Positions 55,385 to 64,000 of a DNA stretch of 64,000 bases are shown here, in pieces (the stretch's first letter is position 1; every line of letters starts with the position of its first letter). The notes under the pieces were generated by a model. It was not told the DNA's origin. It worked only from the letters and a program-made list of their open reading frames with translations, and ran no database searches. A program made the translations under genes and the position numbers. The DNA is from Blastocladiella emersonii ATCC 22665 (lineage: Eukaryota > Blastocladiomycota > Blastocladiomycetes > Blastocladiales > Blastocladiaceae). The stretch spans positions 2,108,001-2,172,000 of the forward strand of contig JANHCV010000002.1 in the NCBI GenBank assembly GCA_025594325.1, written 5' to 3'.

Positions 55385-56502
55385 TCAGGCAGTCGTGTCA
55401 CGCGTTCGCCTCCCCGGACCCACCGTCGCCGCGGCCCCGTCTGCCACTATCTCGAGCTCGATCCCAGTCACGATGTTCGCCTTGCACAGCGGACACAACT
55501 TGGATACCGCGAGCCACTCGCGGAGACACGCGCCGTGGAACGCGTGCTTGCACGGGAGGTACGCAAGGACGTCACCCGTCTGGTACTCGTCGATTCAGAT
55601 GGCGCACATCGCGTCCTCGGGCGCTAGAGCGAGCTCGCCGCGCTTGTTGGGCGCCACTGGGTGCGTGTCGTTGGCCGTACCTGGGACATACTTGCACACG
55701 GTGAGATTGTTAATGAGCTTGGTGCGGAACTTGGAGTTGGAGACCCGGAAGATGTACATCTAGGGCATGTACACGAGGGCGAGCAGGATGCCGATGAGCT
55801 CTCGTACGTGGACGATGCCGTACGAGATGATGGTCCAGACCAGCGTCATCTGGTACAGGACGTGCAAGCCAGAGCAGTGGTTGGGGCCACACAGGCTGAA
55901 AGCGGCGAATAAAAGCATTATGATTTCGATGAACCAGAAAAAAGCGCAGGCCCTACGCGCTCAGCTTGTGTAAGCGGTTTGGAGCAGCAAGTAAAAGAAA
56001 TGAGAAACGTACCTGAACCACTCCGACTCGGTATAAACCTCTTCTCTGTCCCCGCGGAGCATAGTCCGGGCATATGTCGGAAACAGGGTAAACGAGCCGA
56101 CTTGGATCAGGAGCAAAATGAAGTGGTTGCTGCACGCGGTGAACGAACTTTTCCACTCAACGGTGGACATGCTCCGCGCCTGCTGCGTCCCAAAAATCAT
56201 CGCAGTGAGCGGCATCGCCACAGCCAGCGCACGAATAAAGCCCTCGGAAGATGATGTCAACCTTGGTCTTCCACTCGGACGCGGCCCACAAGTCGATGAG
56301 GATGGACGCCATGTTCCAGTGGGCGCGGCGCGCGTTTGCGTTCGAGACTGCAAGGAAGCGTTGGAGCAGACCGCGCGGTAGCCGTTGGAGGCGCCGGCGA
56401 CGCGACAACGCTCAAAGCGATGCCTGAGGTCGTTGCAGGTGGTTCCGTAAATGTTGATGACATGGTTTCGTTCGCGTTCGAGAGGGAGAGCCGAGTTTCC
56501 AT
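55385..56502 (-). pseudogene. Decayed tandem copy of the RING-H2 membrane E3
   Basis: The minus strand carries a recognisable paralogue of the 53548-54816 protein. N-terminus METRLSLSNANET starts at 56502. A TM region (AVAMPLTAMIFGTQQARSMS) matches the intact VGSKQAHNAFDVEWK region, and the C-terminal RING reads LPCKHAFHGACLREWLAVSK. It is broken in several ways: frame changes between the N-terminal segment, the IDLWAASEWKTKVDIIF segment and the TM segment; an in-frame TAG after LLALVYMP; and a TGA replacing the second Cys of the RING (CAI-stop-IDEY). One intron (donor GTACGT, acceptor GCGTAG) is still recognisable. Conservation outside the lesions is high, so decay is recent. Confidence 0.8.
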
Positions 56503-56750
56503 CGGTGCAGAGTAAAAACGAGCATATTCTCCCACCCACGCACGCCCCCTCGGTCCAAGTCCCCTCGGTCGGTGCGTCGCGGCGAGCCGTCTCTTTCCAT
56601 CACAGCGAGCCCCCTCAGTACGTTTATCCTGTTCCACCCAGCGCCCCTCGACTTCGTGGATGCTAGTAATGCGAGTAAAGATGGTCGGGGTCACGGTCAT
56701 GATCGATCAGAGCACTAAGTATATTACAAACTACCACCACAGCCACCGCC

Positions 56751-57481
56751 TTACTCGGCGTACTTGGCCTTGCCGTTCTCGTTGATGACGCAGATATGGT
56801 CGAGGTCGCGGAAGGTCTCGGCGTAGTCGAGGGCGTAGCCGACGAGGAAGTGGTCGGGGACCTCGAAGCCGACGTAGTCGGGCGTGTAGCCGTTGCTGAG
56901 GGGCGTGCGCTTGAGGAGGAGGGAGACGACGCGGACCGAGGCGGGCTCGTACTCCTTGAGCTTGGCGAGCAGGGCGACCATGGTCTTGCCCGTGTCGATG
57001 ATGTCCTCGACGAGCAGCAGGTGCTTGCCCTTGAGCGCGACGAGCTCGGCCTCGGTGTAGCTGATCGAGACCTGGCCCGTCGACGCCGTGTTGTGGTACG
57101 ACTTGACCTTGATGAAGTCGAGCTTGAGCGGCAGGTTGTGGCCGGCCTGGTTGGTGCACTTCTTGAGCTTGCCCATGAGGTCGGCGAAGAACTGGTGGCC
57201 GCCCTTGAGGATGCAGCAGGCGGCTACACAGGGGGGAGCGCGATCAAACGTCAGCTTCCTAAGCTCAACAGGGCGTGTAGCTCAAGAAACGTACTCAGCT
57301 CGCCCTCGGCGTCCTTGGCGATATCGCGCGCGAGGCGCTCGATGCGGTCGTGGATGAGGCCGTGCGGGATGAGGATGTTCTCGACGTCATCCTTGTAGTG
57401 CGACGGGATGACGAACTGGTTGAGCGGGTAGCCCTTGTCGTCGTCGCTGATCACAACCCAGTTCTTCTTGTGGTCGGCCAT
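56751..57481 (-). CDS. HPRT1: Hypoxanthine-guanine phosphoribosyltransferase
   Basis: Purine salvage enzyme: transfers phosphoribose from PRPP to hypoxanthine or guanine to give IMP or GMP in the cytosol. Two exons: 57481-57295 and 57223-56751, giving 219 residues, matching animal HPRT (218). Conserved blocks: [44 protein letters not shown] (flexible loop with Ser-Tyr), the PRPP-binding signature [33 protein letters not shown] and [14 protein letters not shown]. The intron has donor GTACGT and acceptor TGTAG, phase 1. The start at 57481 aligns with the family; an in-frame ATG at 57658 would add 59 Pro/Ala/Ser-rich residues. It is divergent from glycyl-tRNA synthetase. Confidence 0.97.
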
Positions 57482-57915
57482 GGTGAAGATGGAGGGAAGC
57501 TCTAGCGCGGCGGCAGCGGGAGGGGCGGGCGCGGCGGTCGGGGAGAGCGCGGGGGACGCAGGCGTAGACGAGGTTAGACTCCAGAACGTCCACGACGCTT
57601 GCGGTAGGACGCAGGGGCCGTCCTGCGGGGTGTGGGGCGGGGGAGGCGGAGGGGTCATCTTGCGATGGGAAGAGGGAAGCGTCGATCAGCGATGGTGACG
57701 AGGACGGAGACGGCGGAAGCTCGATTCATGGTCATGGGCGGCGACAAGTCAAGATGCATCAAGCGCGTACTCACCGAGAACGGATGGAGCGCGGGAGAGG
57801 GGTTCGCACGAAGGGGGACCCCGTCGGCTTTATAGGCTGCGAGCGAAGTGCTCCGCGGACGCGGCCTTGCATGATTTGCCCGGGCAGCGACGGATGGGCC
57901 GTTCCGGGGCCTCCC

Positions 57916-57930
57916 GAGACGCGTCGCGCA
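57916..57930 (-). promoter_or_regulatory. Dispersed motif, reverse orientation
   Basis: GAGACGCGTCGCGCA, complement TGCGCGACGCGTCTC, lies 150 bases before the glycyl-tRNA synthetase start and 27 bases from an E-box. Confidence 0.5.
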
Positions 57931-57956
57931 CCGCACTGAAAATTCCGTTTAGCTGG

Positions 57957-57966
57957 GTCACGTGAC
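57957..57966. promoter_or_regulatory. E-box GTCACGTGAC
   Basis: Perfect palindrome around CACGTG in the HPRT/glycyl-tRNA synthetase divergent promoter; GTCACGTGAC is the classical Cbf1/USF-type core. Confidence 0.5.
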
Positions 57967-58079
57967 TCTAAATTTGGTTTGTCTCCACGCTCCGTGTCGC
58001 TCGCGCCGATCCCTTTACCACGCGACGAAGCGACCCTCACACCCCTCACACCCACGCAACGCAACGCAACGCATCACTC

Positions 58080-59831
58080 ATGGCATCGAGCACCTCGCGG
58101 ACCGCCGCCGTGGCCGGGCGCGCGGGCGACCTGCTGAAGCGGCGCGGGTTCCTGTTCCCGACGGCGCACATCTACAGCGGGCTCAAGGGCGCATACGATC
58201 TGGGCCCGCTGGCCATTGAGCTCAAGCGCAACATCGAGCGGCACTGGTGGCGGTCCGTGGTCCACGCGCACCCGGAGATCCGCGGCTACGACGCCCCGAT
58301 CCTGACCCCGGCCCCCGTCCTGCGCGCCTCGGGCCACGTCGCCAACTTTGCCGACCTGCTCGTCGACGACCTGCTGTCGGGCGCGCGGTTCCGCGCCGAC
58401 AAGGCCGCACCGCTCGAGACCAAGGTGCAGGCCGATGGGACCCACTTGCTGGTGATGCGCGCGTCGGACCGTGCGGCGGCGGGCAAGTGGGCGGCGCACC
58501 TCCGCGAGTCGGTCGCGCCGGGCGCGCGCGTCGAGACGAGCGGCAAGGACGTGCGCGTGTACCTGCGGTCCATGACGCCACCCGCGGTTCTCCCAACGAC
58601 GCCCGAGGGGTCGTACGAGTCGCCCGGCGTGCTCGAGCTCGTGCGCGATGCTGAGAGTAGCGGGACCGAGCCCATCACGGTCGAGTACCGCGGGTACGCC
58701 AACCCGGCGACCAACTCGCCGTTCCTGACGGCGCCGCGGCCATTCAACCTGCTGTTCAAGTCGTTCACGGACACGACCGACCCGATCGACACCATCATGC
58801 AGACGACGGTGCAGGGCACCGCGGCGGGGGACACGCTCGCGGCCACGCGGACTCGCGTCGACACGGTGCTCGACCCGGCGACCGTGTACCTGCGGCCCGA
58901 GACGGCGCAGGGCGTCTTTGCCGCGTTCCCGCACGTTTCGCGCACGCTCAACCTGGTGCCGCCGTTCGGGCTGGCGCAGGCGGGCAAGGCGTTCCGCAAC
59001 GAGATCCGCGCCGAGCACCTGCTGTTCCGGTCGCTCGAGTTTGAGCAGCTCGAGCTGCAGTACTTTGTGCACCCGACGCTCGCGGCGGAAGCGCACGCCA
59101 TGTGGCAGCAGCGGCGCGCGGCGTGGTGGCGGTCGCTCGCGGCGCGGCCCGACGACTTCCGGGTGCGCGCGCACGCCGACAACGAGCTCGCGCACTACGC
59201 CAAGGGGTGCGTCGATATCGAGTACCGGTTCCCGTGGGGCTGGGGCGAGCTCGAGGGCGTCGCCAACCGCGGCGACTACGACCTCCAGTGCCACGCCAAG
59301 GCCACGGGCGTCTCGTTCGCCGTCACCGACCGCGCCGCGGGGGCGCCCACCCCTAACACGTACGTGCCGTACGTCATTGAGTCGTCGGCGGGTCTCACGC
59401 GCGCGGTACTTGCGTTCCTGTACGACGCGTACGACGAGGTGCCCGCGACCGCGAATTCGGCGGAATCCGACACCCCCGGCCGCCCCGTCCTGCGCCTGCA
59501 CCCGTCGCTCGCGCCGTCGGCGGTCGCGGTGCTCCCCGTGGTCGGCAACCGGCCCGAACTCGTGTCCGCGGCGCGCGATGTGTGGGACCGCGTGCGGGGT
59601 GCGGGCAACGCGCACTTTTCGCTCGCCACGGCGACGCTCGAGACGCGCGGGTCGATTGGCAAGCGGTACCAGGCAGCCGACGAGGCGGGGACACCCGTGT
59701 GCATCACGGTCGATGACGCCGGGCTGCAGCGCGGCACCGTCACGGTCCGGCACCGCGACACGCGCGCCCAGGTCGAGGTGCCCGTCGCCGAGGTCGAGCG
59801 CGTGGTGCTCGACATGTTCGCCAAGTGGTGA
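58080..59831 (+). CDS. GRS1: Glycyl-tRNA synthetase (class II, alpha2 type)
   Basis: Charges tRNA-Gly with glycine for protein synthesis. Single exon, 583 residues. Class II motif 1 region: GFLFPTAHIYSGLKGAYDLG. Motif 2: GKAFRNEIRAEHLLFRSLEF. The substrate region is YLRPETAQGVFAAFP. The C-terminal anticodon-binding domain is FSLATATLETRGSIGKRYQ, with VPVAEVERVV at the end. It lacks the N-terminal WHEP domain of animal enzymes and is shorter than yeast Grs1 (about 690), closer to the bacterial single-chain form. No strong mitochondrial targeting signal, although the first 20 residues are basic and Ser/Ala-rich. It could therefore be the mitochondrial enzyme or dual targeted. The start follows a CGCAA repeat leader. 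Confidence 0.95.
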   Translation: MASSTSRTAAVAGRAGDLLKRRGFLFPTAHIYSGLKGAYDLGPLAIELKRNIERHWWRSVVHAHPEIRGYDAPILTPAPVLRASGHVANFADLLVDDLLSGARFRADKAAPLETKVQADGTHLLVMRASDRAAAGKWAAHLRESVAPGARVETSGKDVRVYLRSMTPPAVLPTTPEGSYESPGVLELVRDAESSGTEPITVEYRGYANPATNSPFLTAPRPFNLLFKSFTDTTDPIDTIMQTTVQGTAAGDTLAATRTRVDTVLDPATVYLRPETAQGVFAAFPHVSRTLNLVPPFGLAQAGKAFRNEIRAEHLLFRSLEFEQLELQYFVHPTLAAEAHAMWQQRRAAWWRSLAARPDDFRVRAHADNELAHYAKGCVDIEYRFPWGWGELEGVANRGDYDLQCHAKATGVSFAVTDRAAGAPTPNTYVPYVIESSAGLTRAVLAFLYDAYDEVPATANSAESDTPGRPVLRLHPSLAPSAVAVLPVVGNRPELVSAARDVWDRVRGAGNAHFSLATATLETRGSIGKRYQAADEAGTPVCITVDDAGLQRGTVTVRHRDTRAQVEVPVAEVERVVLDMFAKW

Positions 59832-60248
59832 GCCACCACGCACACTCTCAATACAGCTAGCTTTAGTATGCCCACGCTGAGTCCCGATGGAGACGACGAC
59901 GGCGATGTGGGGCTGAGACAAGCCGGCGGGGGTCGCAGGCTGGCCCGTTGTCTCGGCCGCCGGTTTGAGTTGTGAGAGAGAATCCGCTCGCCGACGTCGG
60001 CCGGCCCACACTTCCTCCTCTGCTCCTCCATCGCTTCTCCTCCCGCCATCACCATCGCCGTGGAACCTGGCTTCCACGCTATCCCTCGTTCTGTGCAACG
60101 AATCGACCACGCCGCCGCCGAGCCGCTCCGCCTTCTCCTTGCAAACTTTATCTCGCTGCTGCCGCGCGCTGTGCTCTCGCTCTCCCTGCCCAACCGACCC
60201 CGCTCGCGCTCGCCTCGCTGCGCCACCCCCACCGACCAAACCATCACC
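59832..60248. promoter_or_regulatory. Promoter and leader of the G-alpha gene
   Basis: About 415 bases. The last 250 are strongly pyrimidine-rich (60000-60240) without a TATA box or complete motif copy. Confidence 0.45.
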
Positions 60249-61443
60249 ATGGGCTGCGGACCGTCCAAGGACCTCGCCGACGGGCGGCGCGTGAACCAGC
60301 AGATCGAGGAGCAGCTGCGGGCCGACCGGGCGCGCGCGACGCGCGAGATCAAGTGCCTGCTGCTCGGCGCGGGCGAGTCGGGCAAGTCGACCATCCTCAA
60401 GCAGATGCAGCTGATCCACGGCGTCGGGTACTCGCCCGAGGACCGGTGGGCGTACCGCGAGGTCATCTTCTCCAACATGGTGCAGTCGATCAAGGTGATC
60501 GTCGCCGCCATGCCCGCGCTCGGGATTCCGCTCGCCGACCCGGCCCTCGTCTCCGACGTGCACACGGTCCTGCACCTGCCGCACCAGATGGACGGGTCGC
60601 CGCTCAACGCCGACCTCGTCGCCGCCGTCGCGCGCCTGTGGGCCGACCGCGGCGTCCAGGCCGCCGTGCTCCGGTCGCGCGAGTACCAGCTCAACGACTC
60701 GGCCCGGTACTACCTCGACGCCCTCCCGCGCCTCGCCACCGAGGACTACCTGCCGTCCGACCAGGATATCCTGCGGTCGCGCGTCAAGACCACGGGTATC
60801 GTCGAGACTGTGTTCCACATCGGCGACCTGTCGTACCGCATGTTCGACGTCGGCGGCCAGCGGTCCGAGCGGAAAAAGTGGATCCACTGCTTCGAGAACG
60901 TGACCGCCATTGTCTTCCTCGTCGCCATCTCCGAGTACGACCAGGTCCTCGTCGAGGACGACAGCCAGGTACGTCTTCTGTTACCGCTACTGTCGCTGCA
61001 TGTAGGACGGACCGCTCACATATCACCGTCATGTCCAGAACCGCATGAAAGAGTCCTTGACGCTCTTCGACAGCATCTGCAACTCGCGGTGGTTCACCAA
61101 GACCTCGGTCATCCTGTTCCTCAACAAGATCGACCTGTTCAAGGAGAAGGTGGCCGTGTCCATGATCGCCCACTACTTCCCCGAGTACGACGGCGACAAC
61201 TCGTTCCAGGACGGCTGCCACTTTTTCCTGAAAAAGTTCACCGACCTCAACCAGTCCGACTACAAGCAGGTCTACGCCCACTTCTGCTGGTACGCTCCGA
61301 CCACTGATCCTGCTGCTCCGCGACGCCATGCTGATCCCGAACGACCCTGTAGCGCCACGGACACGACGCAGATCAAGTTCGTCATCTCCGCAGTCCACGA
61401 CATCATTGTGCAAAACAACCTGCGATCCGCTGGCCTGCTGTAG
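60249..61443 (+). CDS. Heterotrimeric G-protein alpha subunit
   Basis: Membrane-anchored GTPase coupling seven-TM receptors to effectors. Three exons: 60249-60968, 61039-61289 and 61353-61443, giving 353 residues, the standard G-alpha size. MGC at the N-terminus provides Gly2 for myristoylation and Cys3 for palmitoylation. Nucleotide motifs: P-loop GAGESGKST (residues 40-48), switch [10 protein letters not shown] with the catalytic Arg, switch [18 protein letters not shown], and CATDT. The C-terminus is NNLRSAGLL; the Cys at position -4 targeted by pertussis toxin in Gi proteins is absent. Donors are GTACGT and GTACGC. Receptor and effector are unknown. Confidence 0.97.
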
Positions 61444-61811
61444 GCTGCGCGCCCGTCCTCGTCCCCTCCCCCTCCTCGTAACCTGTTCTCTCTCTACCTT
61501 TTGCTCATTCTCCCGTGTGTATTCTTTCCCTTCGCTCCCCCTTCGTATCGTTCCTATGGCAACACTGTGCACAAATACATGATTCACAACCCCAATTGGC
61601 CTTGGCCGCGAGCAGGCCTCAGTATCGGCCGCTCCGTGGACGATCAGCGACCTTGTCTCACGCCTCGCACCGCCCACGTGATAGACGCGCTCGTGGCGCG
61701 TCGCGTCTTGACGCACCGCTCGCGCCACTGAAGCTTCGCCAACCCCAAACTCGCCAGCTTTAAGTCGGCGCAACATGAATCCACCCGCTAGCCCATGAAC
61801 CACCGGCACCG
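61444..61811. promoter_or_regulatory. Intergenic and promoter of the WD40 gene
   Basis: 368 bases. CACGTG (61675-61680) is followed 13 bases later by a motif copy (61693-61707), about 105 bases before the next start. Confidence 0.5.
61693..61707 (+). promoter_or_regulatory. Dispersed motif GTGGCGCGTCGCGTC
   Basis: Copy with GT centre, about 105 bases upstream of the WD40 gene start, next to CACGTG. Confidence 0.5.
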
Positions 61812-64000
61812 ATGCACTCGCAACGCAACTCCGTCTCGGGCCAGCCGCCCGCCGGCGGTGACGGCCTCTCGTCCCGCCGCACCTCCATCGCGCCACCACC
61901 CATGGCCATCCTCGACTCGCAAAACGAGCTCGACCTTTCGAGCGACTCGGACGACGACGACGACCCGCCGCCAACGAAACGCCTGTCGATGAGCGACGAG
62001 GCGCGCCGCCGTCAGCGCGAGGACGCGACGCTCGCGGGCGCCGCGCTGACCACAACGCCGAGCACCGCGGTTCTCGCGCAGTCGCGACGATCGTCCATGG
62101 TGCCAGCAGGTAGGATGCGGCCCGAGTCGCCGCCCGCTGTCGGCTCGAACGCGACGACGACCGCCGCCACGACGCCGAGTATCGGGCGCAGCCTCGCGAG
62201 TCTCGGGTCGCGGCCCGGGTCTCCCGCGCGCGGCGGAGCAGCTCGATCGACGGGTGATCCCCCGTCGGCGCCGTCCTCGCGCCCCGGCACGGGCGAAACC
62301 GGCCGCATCGTGGGTCCCGGCGACGCGCCGCCGAGCGCCGGCGGCGGCGTTGGCGGCCCGATCGGCGGGCTCGCGGCCATGAAGAACTGGGGCAAGGTGC
62401 GCAAGGTGCTGCTGCCCGAGAAGACCATCAACGTGTTCGAGCTGTTCGGCGGCAAGAAGAAGGGCGTCAAGGCGCCCGCGCCCTACACCATGACCATCTA
62501 CCAGGGGATCCAGTTCAAGTACCGCGTGCAGCCGCCGAAGCGGAAGCTCGTCGCGGGGCATATCCACGAGCGGCTCGTGGTCGGCGGCACGCTCAACAAT
62601 GTCTCGCTCAAGGTCCACGGCCGCTCGGGCGGCAATGGGGCAGGTGGTGGTGGCCCGGGCGGGACGGGGCCGGGTCCCGGCGGCAGCGCCGCGGGTCGCG
62701 GCGGGGGTGGCGGCGGCGGCAAGAAGCGCGCGGCGCCCATCAACCCGCTCGCGCTCATGGGCATGACGTTCGACGTGCAGCCCGCGGCCGACGACGCGGA
62801 CCGGCACCGGCACCGGCACTCGGACGACGAGTCGGACGACGACGACCGGTCGGACGTGAGCGACAGCATCGAGGACCTGGTGCGGCAGGTCGCGGGCGAG
62901 GGCAAGAAGGACGCGGCGGGCGGCGGCAAGCAGAGCGGCGGGGATGGGACGGGACTGGGCAATGCCGGCCGCGGGCGCGTCAGTCTCACGGCGTCGTTCC
63001 TCGACGACAAGAACATGATCACGCTCCAGGACGTGTCCAAGGGCGCTCCGCCGTTCCGGTCGCTGCTGCACGAGGAGCTGCTTGTCGAAATGTCCCAGTT
63101 TGTGCCCATCGCGCAGCTCGGGCTCTACGCTGGGTGCTCGCACGACGAGACTATCAAGCTGTTCAATTCCAAGTTCGAGCATATCCGGAACGTGCTCGCG
63201 TGGCAGCCCGTCATCAAGTGCGTATTGCACTTTCGGTGGTCGATCGAGGCCAGTGCTGACTCGAGCTCGTGCCTACGTGTAGGGTCCAGTGGTTCGACGA
63301 TGTGCAGCGGCTCGCCGCCGTGGGCATCGACAAGGTCTCGTTCTGGTCGCTGGCCAGCAACATTGATCGGTACGCGTCTCTCTGATCCCGTGTCCCCCAC
63401 CACCACTCACACTCCAAGGCGTGTAGCGGCGAGGTCAAGGTGACGGCCACCAACGTGGGCTCCATCGACCTCGGCGCCAAGGTCAAGGCCGACTGGCTCA
63501 TCGACCTCATCTACGAGCCGCGCAACAAGCGGTACTACCTCGTTGTCGGCGCCACGGTCCACGTCTACTCGAACCAGTACGACTTTTTGTTCAAGATCGA
63601 GTCGCCCTACTCGCGGCCCTACACGTGCCTCGTGTTCCACCCCGAGCTTCACTACCTGTTCATCGGGGTCAGCGATGGATCGAGTACGTATTGCGTGGCG
63701 GGGACCTGCTGCATTTGTCAACTGACGACGTCGAGCGCGTAGTCCAGGTCTGGAACCTCAACAACACGCTGGTCCACGAGTTCGAGGGCCACCTCAAGGC
63801 TGTCTCGACGCTCGTGCTGTACAACAGCTCGCTGCTCATCTCGGGGTCCAAGGACGGGTCCATCCGCCTGTGGAACATTTCGACGTTTCGCCAGTCGTTT
63901 CGGTACGCTTGAACGAGGTCACGACGCGCGGTCGGAACTGACGATGGCCGCGCGTAGGCTGCAGATCAAGGAGGACATCAACCTCGTCGGCCTCATTGAC
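61812..64000 (+). CDS. WD40-repeat protein (3' end outside window)
   Basis: Exons so far: 61812-63217, 63283-63369, 63427-63683, 63743-63902 and 63958 to beyond the window end. The N-terminal 450 residues are low complexity (Ser/Pro/Gly, acidic DSDDDDD). Embedded is a conserved-looking segment WGKVRKVLLPEKTINVFELF, then YTMTIYQGIQFKYRVQPPKR. WD-type blades follow: PIAQLGLYAGCSHDETIKLF, VQWFDDVQRLAAVGIDKVSF, CLVFHPELHYLFIGVSDGS and LLISGSKDGSIRLWNIS. These exons are short and joined by introns in phases 1 and 2. The overall shape recalls large cilia- or cytoskeleton-associated WD proteins, but I cannot name the orthologue. The protein continues past the window. Confidence 0.75.

Larger units (their letters stand above)
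57482..58079. promoter_or_regulatory. Divergent promoter, HPRT and glycyl-tRNA synthetase
   Basis: 598 bases between start codons. It holds a reverse motif copy (57916-57930), an E-box GTCACGTGAC (57957-57966) and a CGCAA tandem run just before the synthetase start. Confidence 0.55.

Noticed and set aside
55590-55610. Selenocysteine reading of the TGA in the decayed RING copy
   Set aside because: The same copy also has a TAG and frame changes, so ordinary pseudogenisation explains it.
57482-57658. N-terminal extension of HPRT from the ATG at 57658
   Set aside because: The 59 extra residues are Pro/Ala/Ser low complexity, and the ATG at 57481 aligns exactly with the family start.
58074-60887. 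937-codon minus-strand ORF
   Set aside because: Spans two genes on the other strand (glycyl-tRNA synthetase and G-alpha) and is Arg-rich without domains.
1-64000. CRISPR arrays, rRNA, tRNA genes and complete transposons
   Set aside because: I looked for regularly spaced repeats, tRNA A/B boxes with cloverleaf potential, rRNA-like sequence, and reverse transcriptase or transposase motifs. None was found.

Overview
The window is a gene-dense, GC-rich nuclear segment of a eukaryote. Genes are interrupted by short spliceosomal introns (about 58-80 nt, usual donor GTACGT or GTACGC, usual acceptor TGTAG or CGTAG). The gene set (fungal-type CTF4 without an HMG box, EAF7, DBF4, SDE2, a POP3-like protein, GPI-type wall proteins, plus full-length talin and a Tctex-type dynein light chain) suggests an early-diverging zoosporic fungus. 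Blastocladiomycota-like is my best guess. This is inference from content and composition, not from a search.

Layout. 1-4080 (minus): DBF4, cut by the window start. 4882-5467 (minus): Tctex dynein light chain, divergent from talin (5884-12680, plus). 13133-13941 (minus): short protein of a local F-box-like group. 14481-17171 (minus): transmembrane LRR protein whose repeats are carried one or two per exon. 17863-21338 (plus): importin-9/Kap114. 21929-23656 (plus): secreted repeat protein. 23892-27253 (minus): CTF4, divergent from a mitochondrial glutaredoxin-like protein (27529-28187). 28561-30543 (plus): EAF7. 30580-31728 (minus): POP3-like. 31909-32638 (minus): small membrane protein. 33059-34072 (minus): Pro-rich GPI-type protein. 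34648-35544 (plus): SDE2. 35873-37762 and 39605-41461 (plus): two F-box-like proteins flanking a lectin-like gene with an unresolved 5' end (38313-39307). 41978-44986 (plus): prominin-like five-pass protein. 45099-45368: possible small protein. 46454-52167 (plus): an 1837-residue protein joining a glycosyltransferase-like ectodomain to REJ-like, GPS-like and transmembrane segments. 52.2-56.5 kb: relics, an intact RING-H2 membrane E3 and its decayed tandem copy. 56751-57481 (minus): HPRT, divergent from glycyl-tRNA synthetase (58080-59831). 60249-61443 (plus): G-protein alpha subunit. 61812 onward: WD40 protein, cut by the window end.

The genes do not form an operon-like pathway. Two are replication factors (DBF4, CTF4). 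Several concern the cell surface, adhesion and signalling: talin, prominin-like, LRR-TM, GPI protein, GT-REJ-GPS protein and G-alpha. The most unusual items are the GT-REJ-GPS-TM protein, the modular phase-2 LRR exons, and a dispersed intergenic motif (consensus near GTGGCGCAACGCGTC) seen about a dozen times. Exon coordinates were derived by hand; for most multi-exon models the spliced length was checked to be a multiple of three.
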